Shown one piece after another: positions 33,772 to 45,093 of a stretch of 64,000 nt of DNA. The translations under genes were made by a program, and so were the position numbers. A model generated the notes under the pieces. The model worked only from the letters and a program-made list of their open reading frames with translations, was not told where the DNA came from and searched no databases. The stretch's first letter is position 1. Each line of letters begins with the position of its first letter. Source of the DNA: Bemisia tabaci (taxonomy: Eukaryota; Arthropoda; Insecta; Hemiptera; Aleyrodidae); assembly GCF_918797505.1 (NCBI RefSeq), contig NC_092797.1, forward strand, positions 48,458,157 through 48,522,156, given 5' to 3'.

Positions 33772-34043
33772 TACTGAAAAAAAGTTCGGTCACATGAACC
33801 GACCTGTTGGTGTTCCATTTCATCCTAACTATTCGGTATGTCAAACTGAACTTTCGGTTCGAGTAACCGAACATTCTGCTCATACGACCGAACTTAGTTC
33901 GTCATTTCGCTTTACCGTTAAGTTCGGTTACACGAACTAAAAGCTCGGTTTGACAAAAAAAAATTCGATTTGACAAACCGAATCAGGTGGGATGATGTGG
34001 AACACCGAACTTTGGTTCATATGACCTAACTTTTTTTTCAGTG
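33772..34043. mobile_element. fam2 MITE, degraded left end
   Basis: Left end reads TACTGAAAAAAAGTTCGG (expected CACTG), right end TTTTTTTTCAGTG. AACCGAA-type words fill the interior, including TGACAAACCGAATCAGGTGG, as in 27263-27539. No clean 2-bp duplication remains. Confidence 0.7.
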
Positions 34044-34530
34044 ACATGCCCTTCAACCAAACCCCTCAGCTCTCTTCTTGGCGCAGGCAAGATACTATCG
34101 CTATCGCGATGCCTGAAAACCCGGTCCCCGTATATAGGTCGCCAAAAAAAAGAGCTTTTTTAGGCGGCTCGGCAACATGCCGCCGATTGTTCATCTCTTA
34201 AGAGTTGACCCCTTCGTGGCTCCGTCGGCCTGACATAATATCTGCATTCCCGGGCACCGCGCAGCGTCTTGGAGTCGGAACTCTCGGTGTCACAGTCGCT
34301 GGCCATAACTCACACCAAAGCGCCTCCTCCAATTTGTCCCTAATTATTCCGGCCGCCAGGCTCTTCGGATCCTCGATCCTGGACCCCCTTTCCCCCGCAC
34401 CCCCCTTCACCCGGGCTCCGTCATCAAGACTCTATTGTTCTCCAGGAATTCCTCCGAGCACCGGGTAAGAGTCGAAAATTTTTCGGGGGACAATTTTCAC
34501 GGTCGCCAGTCGCGGTGGTGCTGGTGCGGA
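34044..34530. other. Gene-free, partly GC-rich stretch
   Basis: About 34200-34420 is GC-rich and holds overlapping ORFs on both strands that I attribute to composition. No gene or repeat is recognised. Confidence 0.4.
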
Positions 34531-34777
34531 GTGCCGAGGAAAAACGCCATAAGTGAATTCGAATGTTGCCAAATTGCCTTTCAAAAATATGTATCTTCGT
34601 AAAACAGTATGAATTTTTATCCTCGAAATTTTTATGGACACTTTAAATTAAATTACGAATAAAAGCTCGCAAAAAATCGGAAGAAAATCAGTTGCTTTTC
34701 CGGGAAATTCGTGATTTGTTGAAGGAGATTTGGCAACGTCTAAAGGCTCATACGGCGTTATTCCTCAGCTCGGCCAT
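34531..34777. mobile_element. fam6 palindromic MITE
   Basis: Left GTGCCGAGGAAAAACGCCAT, right GGCTCATACGGCGTTATTCC then TCAGCTCGGCC, inner arms GTTGCCAAATTGCC and TTTGGCAACG. About 247 bp. Confidence 0.65.
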
Positions 34778-34879
34778 GGTGTTGTCTGGCGATGGGCCGA
34801 AATTCCTCCGCTGGTAAATAGGTTTTTCTCCTCGTTTTATTTTATTTTTTTTTTTTTTGTCTCTTTTTTAGGGCGAAGT

Positions 34880-35060
34880 ACTCGCATAGAGACCAAAAGT
34901 TCGGATCACACTGAAACCATAGTTCTCCAAAAGTTTTTGATCGCAGTAACCGAGCGTTGGTTCAGGGAACCGCGATTCGGTTCCGATTTATGAAAAGTTC
35001 AGTTACTTGTGCCGGAGAACTTCAGTGTTCACACTGAATCAAAGTTCGGTGTATCTATGA
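34880..35060. repeat. fam2-like remnant
   Basis: Words such as CGAGCGTTGGTTCAGGGAAC, CGCGATTCGGTTCC and CAAAGTTCGGTG recall fam2, but no intact termini are seen. Confidence 0.45.
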
Positions 35061-38000
35061 ATAAAATTCCGAAATTTAGCGTTGCGGTTTTTTTTATGAA
35101 TGGTCCCCTACACTGATGCTTTCAGGCCGTAAAGTCACTTGATTTCGGACCGGCTCCAATTTGAGCTTTCAACTTAGATCCGATCTTATCCGATCGATAT
35201 CAATCGATCGACCGAGGTCGTTTCAGACTTCCTTGACCCGATGCGACGCTCCGCACGATTCGCGTCCGACCCCGCGCGAAAACCCACCTGGCAACGAAGC
35301 GGGCTTCGGTGACCGTGATTGGTCGAAAGTTTCATTTAATTAATATCGCTTGATTAATCGGCAATGCACCGGGAACCGACCTACCCCGCCGACCCGCCGA
35401 CCGCGGCCAAAGTTAGTCCTGCGCCTTTATTTACGAGTCAGCCTCGCCTCACTTTGCAACGAGTTTATTGATTTTTTTTCCTTTTCTTAATAATCAAAAT
35501 TACATTTTTCCGACCCGCCCTCTCTGATAATGTTCTCATGCACCCCCTCCCGCCCCGCGCCGCTTTCTACGCTCCGGGGCCTTGGGAACTGCGCTTCGAG
35601 GCAGAGTTATCAATATCTCGTCAGTGTAAATTGGATATTATAATAGAGCTCTCCCATGCTAATCAACAACAACGTAACTCCATATTGAAATCGTATAATG
35701 ATACGCGGTTTTTGCGCGCACCGTCGCTCACGCACGCGCATGCGCGACAGCGCAATGCAGTGCAGTGCACACCCACCCACTCCTCCACGTTGCCAAAACA
35801 CTCGCGGAATTGCGAATTTATAACGGGGGAATATGGTTAATTATGTGTGGGACGGCAACACTGCCGCCAATATTAAGAGGGTCTCTTTTCGTTTCTTCAT
35901 TAGAGGGGAAAGGTGGGCTTGTGTGGTATTGAGATATTGCTCCCCCGACAGGAGTGTATCGAATTATCGTCGACCCGTCGATGATTTATCCGGGATATAT
36001 CGATGGACGTCGATTTCCTGGTGGGTGAGTTGAGGTTAGCCCTCGAAAATTGCATTTTAATTACTTGCTCGGATGACTTGCATGCGGCGCTATGAATGTT
36101 CGCATTTGTTGCTGAGTCGCAGAGACGAAGGAATATGGGGCTGCACTGGGAAATGACTTATGCGAGCTATGGTGAAAAATTGTGTACTTTTAGTCTCGTG
36201 ATTTGAAAATGCTGGGTGCAAGGCTCTTGAAAAATTAATCAACAAATCGACCGTTGTTGATCCTTTACATTTTCTTCCGAAAATAGTTCATTCGTGATCA
36301 TTTTTGCTGTCAACTATTTATCTCACCGTGTTCGAAGAAGCACTGACTTTGTTTGGATTTCATGCCTAACAAATCAGGACTTTTCCAAATGATGTGACTT
36401 TCAACAGGGAATCACAATGAACTAAAAACAGTTATCATTCTCAATTTAACAGGACATCAGTTTCAAAATGAAAATATGCCAACATTTTGAATATATCTTT
36501 TCTATGCTTTCTCTTTTTCCTCTCAAACATAGAGAAACATTGCTGAGACAACGTTGAAACATAAAATAATTGTAAAAACATCAAAAAATTTGCAATGTAG
36601 TAATGCACCAAGTGTTTTTAGTTATACTGTCTCCTCCTCAAAATTACGAGGGTTTGATATTTTTATCTTTTTTTCTATTTTCGACACCACGATTGAAAAT
36701 TGAAAATCATGTAGTCCTCTCAACCACACAGTCACACTATGTATGTAACTTACCCATCCCCATCCCTATGGTAAGATTTTGTGATTTTGAAATGGCAAAG
36801 GAATTAGAACCCTATTTTAATTTAGGAAAAGTTGTGAGCTAAGAAAAAACAAGTAGGAGCGGTAGTAACACTGCAGTGTATTTTCATGGGAGCCTTAACA
36901 TGAAACATTTATCCTTTCCTAGTCAAAAGAACGCAATTTCATTTCAGCATTGCCAAATTTTTGCTTTCAAATCGTATCTTTACAAGGGAACCGTTTGGCC
37001 TTGCTAACTGGATATTTCACTGATTTTTCTTCTGATTGAACGTAAAAATGATCAACATTTTGGACAGTAGTTTTCAAATTATATCCTTGTAAATAATTGA
37101 ATTGTTTGAGTGAGTTTTGCAAAGTAGGAATGGAATTATGTCCTCTCGTCAAAAAAGAACGAACTTGAAGAAAAAAAGAGAATTTAATTCAAACAAACAG
37201 ATAAATTCAAATTAATTATCTGGAAGTTTAATCGAATAAATTTCCTTGTCCACGCGAGCATTCGATTCCACCGGTTTTTATTTCGCCACCCACCACCCTT
37301 TTAATCCTGCCCAATTTGACGTTTAATGAACCCGGTCGTTCGGCCAAGGAATTCCACCCCGCCAACAAAAACAACATAAATCCAATCACAATCCTCCGTA
37401 AATCCGATGTTTTTACGGTTGATTCAGGAGTGTATTCGTCCCGGAAATCGATTCCGGGCTTCGCGCTCGAGCCAAGGGAACAACGATCGGCCCTCCACCA
37501 TCGTCGCGAAGGGGTGAACATCTAATAATCCCTAACACAATGCGCAGTCCTTTCCGTCCCAATAAAAAATGCAAAAAATGTAAGAGATTTAGAAAACCAA
37601 CATAAAAAGTTATTGGAATATTTGACTTTTCTTAATCCAATACAGATTGCTTTTCCCCGCTCTATTTTGCCTCGTGAATCCCATTCTGTCAACAAATTGT
37701 CCTCTTTCTCCGAGCCCTTTTCACTATCCCTTGGAAAGCGCGCGGTCGGGGAATTTCTCTCAAGTGCGTTTTTTTTGAACAGCTGACTTTATGTCGGGAA
37801 GAATGAGGAATTATTCTCATCCCGAGCTGTTAAACGCTGTAGCACCGTTGAGAGGATCTTTATTATTGCTGCGGCAAAGAGAGGGGGCAACTTCTCAATA
37901 AGCGGAGATTTTTGCGAACCGATCTGCACCGTATTCAGGGATCTCTCATTGGTTATTTCAACTTTCACGTATAGTATTAGAGTACTTTTGTGTGTCCGTT

Positions 38001-38157
38001 CACGGGAGGAGAGAGCGGAGTCCACGGAGGCAACATTATCAGTGTTGAGTGATTTTTATCGATTCTATACGAAAAGCAAATTTCGAGATTTTGATGGGAG
38101 ACTCTTAACAGTGTCCTGAATAATGAGTAGGGATCGATCAGGGAAAAGGAGGTAGGG
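35061..38157. other. Long gene-free stretch
   Basis: About 35200-35600 is GC-richer and 35720-35780 has GCGCACGCGCATGCGC-like words. 35780-38157 is mostly AT-rich unique DNA with no ORF worth calling. Nothing else is seen. Confidence 0.45.
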
Positions 38158-38345
38158 GTTGTTGGATGAAATGGACGTTTCCAATTTAACGTGGTAGTAC
38201 TCAATATATTCGGTTACGAACCTAAATGTTGCGTTACTACCCCAATTGAGTAGCATTACTACCACAAATAATTGGAAATACCCATGTCATCCAAAAAATT
38301 CGAGTAGTATCAAAATTTAAGGGGATAACCCTGAGCAATTTTTTC
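38158..38345. mobile_element. fam9 palindromic MITE
   Basis: Left GTTGTTGGATGAAATGGACG, right CCCATGTCATCCAAAAAATT, with inner arms around GTTACGAACC and ACTACCCCAATTG. The right flank continues with GGGGATAACCCTGAGC, mirrored at the left of the other copy (41699-41725). Confidence 0.6.
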
Positions 38346-38422
38346 CCTAAGATCATATTGTGATCATAGACGGTCAATTCAGGTTACGCCTCCCGAAAAG
38401 TCAAAAAGATCGATAAACCGTC

Positions 38423-38425
<3 letters not shown>

Positions 38426-38455
<30 letters not shown>
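38426..38455. repeat. Poly(T) tract, 30 bases
   Basis: Uninterrupted run of T. No retroposon body is recognised next to it. Confidence 0.8.
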
Positions 38456-38619
38456 CTAACATTTTTTTGGTGTAGTTTGAGATAAAAATTCCTCACCGAT
38501 CACGCGATTCGCGGATCGCATTTTTGTACTTCTACCTCCTGCAATATCCCAGAAACTATCTATGATATATCATGGAAACTTTCCCACCTCCATCACTTGA
38601 CTTTCCCGCTTCCAGCACT

Positions 38620-39010
38620 TGACTTTCCCGGGAAACCCGGGCCCTGGTCCGGAGCGCGGAAGCGAGGAAGCAACGCTTCGGGACCGATGACACTCATCGC
38701 TAGGAATCGGATGCGTCACCGGTCAAGAAACGGACGAGGCGGAGTAATCAGTCAATCAGCGGGCTGATTGTTTCCACCGCACGGTGAGCCCGGGTCCGTC
38801 GCAGCGTCCGGCCCGGTGCCCGGTAAATCCGTCCGGCGAGTCCGAGTCCGGGACTCCGGGCCGGGCGTGTTAATAAATCCAGGTCGTTGACACTTTCGAG
38901 AGGCTCGACGAACTGAGTCCGAGTCGAGACGCCGGCCTCTTCTAATTAGTTTGCTTTTAGTTCGATTCTCCGTTCTTCCACTCGTGCCGCGCGCCGCGCG
39001 CTTGGACGCA
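38620..39010. other. GC-rich, CpG-rich island
   Basis: About 390 bp dominated by words such as CCGGGCCCTGGTCCGGAGCG and CCGAGTCCGAGTC-like repeats. ORFs on both strands look compositional. Candidate regulatory island; no motif is decisive. Confidence 0.4.
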
Positions 39011-39024
39011 ACGCCGCAACGCAG

Positions 39025-39310
39025 GAAGAATTTCGGTTCCATGGACCGAAATTCGGTTCATATGCATCAAGATAGAAATCTCAGTCATACGCACCAAATA
39101 GTTCGGTATCACCGAAAAAAAAGTTTGGTCGTTTGAACCGAACGTTCGGTGTTCCCTATTATCCCAACTATTAAGGTTTTCTATCCGAAATTTCGGTTCG
39201 GTTAACCGAACTTCATCGGTATAGAGACCCAGTAAAAGAAGTTCGGTCCTATGTCATATGAGCCAAAAGCTCAGTTTAACAAACCGAATAGTTGAGATGA
39301 TGTCGATCAA
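39025..39310. repeat. fam2-like copy without clear termini
   Basis: Dense AACCGAA/TTCGGTT words in both orientations, including GTTTGAACCGAACGTTCGGT. The CACTG ends are not recognisable. Confidence 0.55.
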
Positions 39311-39459
39311 CTCGACACCATTTTTTCAATAATTTTTCGTTGGAATCGGTATCGATCGAATCATGTTGATCGATTCACGTTCCTACTGTCGATCGAGTCC
39401 ATACCCTCCGTTTCGTTAAATCCATATTTTTCGCTTCAAAAAAATGCATTGGTCAAATT

Positions 39460-39599
39460 AACTCCATTCTGCAATTAGGAACCAAATTTCTGGCTTTATT
39501 TTGGAACAACGCATGTGCCGTTAGTCTCCTTGAGCACACAAGTCTTTTTGCAGATGAGCCAGAAATGGTGTTTCCAAATAGCAAAGTGTAGTCCAAATG
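39460..39599. mobile_element. fam7 palindromic MITE
   Basis: Left ATTCTGCAATTAGGAACCAA, right TTTCCAAATAGCAAAGTGTA followed by GTCC, with GCATGTGCCGTTAGTCTCC in the middle. Confidence 0.6.
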
Positions 39600-39834
39600 A
39601 TCGCCAATACATCACTGAGCAACGAGGGAGCCTACGCGTAAAAGTAGTTCCACTTGCATGCTGCTATTTAAAATTACATCGTGAAAATGTGTAAATAAGG
39701 AGAAGAAAATTGGTTGGGTTTCATATAATGTTTTATCATTTGAAATGAAAATAATCTAATAAACTGTACAAAAACATCAAAACCATAAGTTGAATATCGG
39801 TGACGCCGCAAGTTTGAATAAGCCCGTCAACACA

Positions 39835-40015
39835 GTGCAGCCGGCGCGGGTCTAGCGCGCACGACGCGGAACGCATATTGGCTCCTTACAAGACCGCAGG
39901 ATACTTCATGCATCGCGCGTACAGCGAGGTGCGCGCAAGACGTCGCCTTTCAAGTCTGCAGGATACTTCATGCATTACGCGTATACCACAGTGCGTGCTC
40001 AAGTCGCAGGTAGGT
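39835..40015 (-). repeat. fam8 dimeric repeat, minus orientation
   Basis: Two units contain the reverse complement of the fam8 core (GCAGGATACTTCATGCAT at about 39896 and 39959). More diverged than the 15.7-kb and 24.2-kb copies. Confidence 0.65.
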
Positions 40016-40381
40016 TGTATTTTGCCGAACCTACCCCGGTCCTGGTGTACACCATTTCCAAACAGTGCACACGAGCTTGCAATCCTAGGATCACAAGATC
40101 GTTAAGATTTTGCAATCTCAAAGTTTCCCGGGACACCAAACGTACGGTTCATACGACCGGACTTCTTTTTCAATGAGGTGATTTTCTGTTCAAAAGACTA
40201 GACTCTCAGTAGGGGCAAAGCGGCCGCTTCAGCTCACTGAACCAAAAATACTTTGATCGATATTGAGCATGTTCATGTTGTAGATGTGCAAGTTGTTCAT
40301 ACGGAGAAATAGTGGAGGGATGGTAATGTGTTCTACTCTATCCTCCCAAATTCCGTTTAAGTTGACATGTTTCTAATGAAA

Positions 40382-40408
40382 TCCCCTCTTTTTTGTTCCA
40401 GGTAAGCA
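40382..40408 (+). promoter_or_regulatory. Candidate recursive (zero-length exon) splice site
   Basis: A pyrimidine tract (CCCCTCTTTTTTGTTCCAG) is fused directly to GTAAGC: an acceptor followed at once by a donor, junction 40401/40402. This is the signature of recursive splice points in long insect introns. It would mean this part is the interior of a large + strand intron, in which the methyltransferase gene would be nested. No flanking exons of such a host gene are identified. Confidence 0.35.
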
Positions 40409-41698
40409 AGATTCTTTCCAAGAACGCAATTAGCCATTCCGTTTCATAGTTGTAAGTTGCTTCCTTGCCATATTTTGTTTGCGTGCAATTCACCTCCCTG
40501 CATGCGGTGCTTTAAACACAGCAATGAACACCTCCAAAAATTCTGCTACCAAACGTCAAGTCCGAAATCAGTGTAATTCTATTGACCTAGACTTACTAGT
40601 ATTTGTGGTGCAATAAACTGGGTATATAAGTAAATGAAATCAAATTATGGTAGGAGGCATACGCAAACCCTATCACATCCTTTTGATTTGATTCATTAAT
40701 ACGTTCATTTAATTCCAAGTCGCCTCTTATTCCACTCGGGCACCGCGTATACAAATGCACATTCTCAAGGACCCGCGATCGTATCCACCTTCAAACCGGA
40801 AGGTATGCACCCCGCCAAGCACGCGAAGACCACACTCACGTCGAGGGTGCGCGCAGCGCAACAGGCAATAAGTTAAAAGATTCCGACGCCCGATAAATTC
40901 TAATCATTTCATTTAAAAGCAATATCCGAAAAAAGGGACGACGAGCCGGGAACCTCGCTCGCGGATTTGCGCTATAAATTAGGCGCGTCCCTGCTTTTTT
41001 CCGGTCTCCGCGAAGGGGTGGTAAAAACCGCAACCCAACCCGCTTCTAAAAAGGCGTATGTCCATTTTTAAAACGAGCCCTAAAACACTAACCTATCATG
41101 TAGTTAAGGGTGCATCTGAGGGTGGACATAATCCCTTTTAGAAACACGTTTGTTCGGAATAAAACAGATACAAGTCGGCGATATTAATAAAATATTTAGC
41201 GGGGATGCAGTTGTGCGATGAGGAATACGGCCCGCGGGATCGATAGTAAGTCAGGGCGGGAAACCTGAGCGACCTAACGAAGACGGATGGGGGCTGCTCC
41301 CGGCGACCCATAAACTTCCGCCGGCAATAACGCTGCATCATTGAGCAGCGCTGGCGACATTCCGGACGATTTTTAGACGATTCCGAGCCAAATTACTCCC
41401 AACAAGTGCCGCCGCGGTGAACAGAGTGGAGTGTCCCGCGAAAGTTATTGTCACTGCGGCGTCAAGTACGTAGAGTCGCGTGAAGCTCACGTAAAAGTTT
41501 TGCGGTGGGGTGCTCGCGTGGCCTCGGGTTTTGCAGTTTGGCTGACTGAGGAAATACATGCTGTGAAAAGTGTGACTGTTCACAGGAAACGGGACCTTAT
41601 TCCAAGTAAAATCAAAATTGAGTTATTGACACTAAGGATGTAGTCATAGTCGATGCTTAAACAGCCGTTTTTCTAAGAGAGCCCCACGTAGTTTCACG
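40409..41698. other. Gene-free stretch
   Basis: GC-richer at about 40780-41040 and 41210-41540. Short ORFs only; nothing recognised. Confidence 0.45.
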
Positions 41699-41866
41699 GG
41701 GAAAAAGTGTTAGAGATTATCCCCTAAAATTGTGGTTCTACCCAAATTTGTTGGATGATATGGCCATTTCGAATTAGTGGTGGTAGTATCGCAACATTTG
41801 GGTTAGTAACCTAATTTATTGGGATACTACTAAAATTAGTTGGAAATTTCCATTTCATACAACAAC
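41699..41866. mobile_element. fam9 palindromic MITE
   Basis: TTGTTGGATGATATGGCCAT at the left of the core and TTTCCATTTCATACAACAAC at the right, inner arms GGGTTAGTAACC and GGGATACTAC. The outer left part GGGGAAAAAGTGTTAGAGAT is mirrored beside the 38-kb copy. Confidence 0.6.
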
Positions 41867-42683
41867 CCATTGCTCTTTTTTTCTGAGCTTACATTTACCA
41901 AAATGTTAAACCAATCCAGAGTAAACAAGTGTGGGTATTTCTTTCAAATGTGTAAAGTTAGACGAATGCAAGACTGAAGAGGACACTACGTGTTAGTTCT
42001 TAACTAAACGGCGATTAAGAACCAGCATAAATCATGTTCTTGGAAACATTTTACTCACTACCTTTCAACCGAAGACAAATCAATCTTTTTTACGAGGAGC
42101 TTACTAGAGGATAATGTCGTCTGTAGAATTAATTGGCGAATTCCATTCTTTTTTACATCATTCTGCGTGTAAGTGCGTAAAATTGTTAGAAACCAAATTT
42201 CGCAGAAATATGTCTTATTCACGGTAAAGTATGCAGATTGAAGCTCTATTAATGGAGCGGTACTTATCGGATATCACACCCACTGATAACGATGTCAGAG
42301 TTATATCACCTCGGGAATGTTTTATTCGTAAATGTCAGAGGTGGAGGCACGGCAAAATACTCCAATTTCACAGTTATTTGTCTATTGATGTAACACAAAA
42401 AAATACCCACGTGTCTCGAAGAAAAAAAGGTGTAAAACACAAGTAATGAAAAAAATTCACGCTTTTCAAAACATTTTATACGATATGATAAGATGACGCA
42501 AGTCGGAGATCATCGACTTTTAACTGAAGAACACTTTCATCATATCTGGAAGTTCAAGACTATCAGTAAACCACATACTTCAACACGGAGAAAAAGTTAA
42601 GCACTGGTTGCCAGATTTCTCGACAGAACGCGATCTTCAAAAAAAAATTTTTGACCGGTAATTATAATTGACGGTATTCTAGC
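41867..42683. other. Gene-free stretch
   Basis: AT-rich. A 71-codon frame at 42231-42446 has no recognised motif or splice borders. Confidence 0.45.
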
Positions 42684-42928
42684 TTGCTCAGGACGAACGC
42701 CGTATGAGCCTTTGTGTGTTACAAAATTTTCCAAGATTAAACCCTAATTTTACGGAAAAATTGTGAATGTTTTTCTTCCAATTTTGAGGAAATCGAATTC
42801 GCAATTTAATCTACAATATTTCAAAATGTCTTGGAAAATTCTCATAACTTTCCTCAAAATTTAAGATTTGATCAAGAGAAATTTGACGAAATTAAATATC
42901 CATTTGACGTTTTTCCGTAGAACGGCTG
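42684..42928. mobile_element. fam6 palindromic MITE
   Basis: Left GCTCAGGACGAACGCCGTAT, right CATTTGACGTTTTTCCGTAG then AACGGC. AT-rich interior with GAAAAATTGTGAATGTTTTT. About 245 bp. Confidence 0.65.
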
Positions 42929-44563
42929 CAGTACTTTAACCAAACACCAAGGGTAATTCACTTGGTCGCTGCAATCATAAACACACCAATAAATGACGAT
43001 CTATGTAGATTATTTGTGGCGCTACATAGTTTACTCATAATTTTGTTAAAGACATTGAAATGCCTATAATCTTGCTTATTCAATAAAAAAAATGTTCAGA
43101 ATTTCTTGCCGTAAGACTCTTAGATTGATCCACGACTAAATCAAGATTATTCGATAACTAAACTGGCAACTTCTATCACACTTTTTTTCGCATACGAATT
43201 TCACGGAATGTCACAATATGAAACTAATCATTTCGCACGAAAGTTAGCGACGTCTGGGAATACTATCTTATCGGTTTGGCAGACGAAAATTCAGTAGTAA
43301 GTAGCGTCGTAACAAGAAAGCTCCAACACTGATATCGTGGAAAGCTCACCTACGATTTGGAGGTGAGTAAGTATTGCGGTGAACAAGTCATAACTGTGTT
43401 AAAGTGCTGATTGTCTTTAATTTAAAAAGTGAAGGTCATTATAAACATTGACGTAACTCAGAGTGCATGTGCATTGTTACGGTTTCCGACGTCAATCAGT
43501 CTAATTTTTTTCCAACCGGTACGTACTGTTCTATATTGATCGTCTCGTTTTTCCGTCAGCTTCTTAGGAGACATTTGTTTGATTTGATCTAGTGTGACTT
43601 TCCATGCGAATGCTAATCGCATCTAATTTTTGTAAAATTATTTTTGGTCTTAAAAAATGTGGATCTGGTATTTTTGTTAACCTCAGAAAATCCACAGAAA
43701 CCTGGAAATATGATTGATGATGATTTTTTAGAGATGTTTGCCAGTCAAAAAGATCATTTTCATTCCCAAAACTACCAAAAGAATTGATAATACGAAGTGT
43801 ATTTGAATCAGTGTTATCTGCACTTAACCATTGAAGAGTTTACAGCGAAGAAGAGTTACATGAGAGTTTACAGAGAGAAAGTTAAGAGAGTTTTAAGAAG
43901 AGTTTACAGTTTACATGCACTCATTTAATGAAGATTATGAGACCAGTTATCTGCATGCTTCTTGATCGTGTTTTAAAAATATTTTTCATCAGATTTTTCT
44001 TTTCAAAATAATATTACAAAATCGTTTGAAAGTGCTGAACTTGGACCTTCTAATCGGTGGCTGCAGTTTTTTTTGAAATTGCACAAAAAACCTATTTTAC
44101 TTTGTAATAAACTAATTCTCTTCTTTTTCTCAAAATCGTTTTCTATCGACGACGCCATAATAAGTCATTGAACTGATTTATCCAGCACTCGTCTAACTGT
44201 ATTGCACTTTGCTTAACTTCCTCTCTTTTTTAATTGTTTAATAGAAAACTAAACAACAAACCGCCTTGAAACATTCTCTGAATTTTTCCCAGATCACGAA
44301 GAATACACTCAAAAAATGTCAAGTCAGAATGCTGCTGCATCTGCCGACAATATTATCAAATATGAGAAGAAATTAGGTTACGTCTGGTTTAGTTAGCCTA
44401 ATTCTGATTAGATGTGTCTCCTTCTGTTTATATACTCCGTGTAGTATCCCTCATTGCAACGTTTCTATCCTTATTCCAGGGTGCTAAACTTAGACCTTAC
44501 AGAATACGCTACAGGCTACACCCTCTCAATTCCTTCTCGACAAATTTCAGTTCAGAGGACTGA
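42929..44563. other. Upstream region of the methyltransferase gene
   Basis: AT-rich with no other gene seen. The promoter must lie here or further upstream, but no TATA box or initiator stands out. 43840-43920 repeats GAGTTTACAG/AGAGTTTACA several times. Acceptor-like sites end at about 44480 and 44550. Confidence 0.4.
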
Positions 44564-44641
44564 TTGCAATCGAAGATCACCCTCAAGAATAATCGAGCCA
44601 ATTCCGTTTTCGAACAAAATACTCCTTGTTCAACCTTGATA

Positions 44642-45093
44642 ATGCCTCTCGTGGACTTCAGGAAAGACGGTCCGGGCTACGCGAATTGGTACTCTCGCGT
44701 GAACCCGTCCGAAGGGACCCAGTACCTCTCGTTCCGTGACGTTCCAGGGCTGATAGAAAAACACGTGAAAGGAACCACGACGTTGGACTACGGTTGCGGG
44801 GCGGCGAAATCGGCGATGTCGTTGAAAGCGCTCGGACTGCACGTCGATGGGGTTGACGTCAACGAGGAGATGATCAAACTGGCCAAGGAGCGGGACCCTG
44901 CTGGGGATTACAGACTGATCAAGGGTGGTGAGATACCCGTTGGAGACAACCACTATGATTTGGTCTTCTCGCGGTGGGTTCTCATCGAGATCGGTAGCAA
45001 GGAGGAACTTCTCAAGACGATGCGGGAATTCGCGAGGGTGATGAAAGCTGAGGGTACGAGCATATTGGTCGTGCTCAGCGAAGACTACTTCAG
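44642..45093 (+). CDS. Methyltransferase coding exon 1
   Basis: Encodes residues 1-150 plus the first two bases of codon 151. It holds the whole SAM-binding half of the fold, including the GCG loop and the YDLVF strand. The donor is CAG/GTAAGA. Two pyrimidine-rich acceptor-like sites lie just upstream, ending at about 44480 (TTATTCCAG) and 44550 (AAATTTCAG), so the transcript may carry a non-coding 5' exon. Confidence 0.85.
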
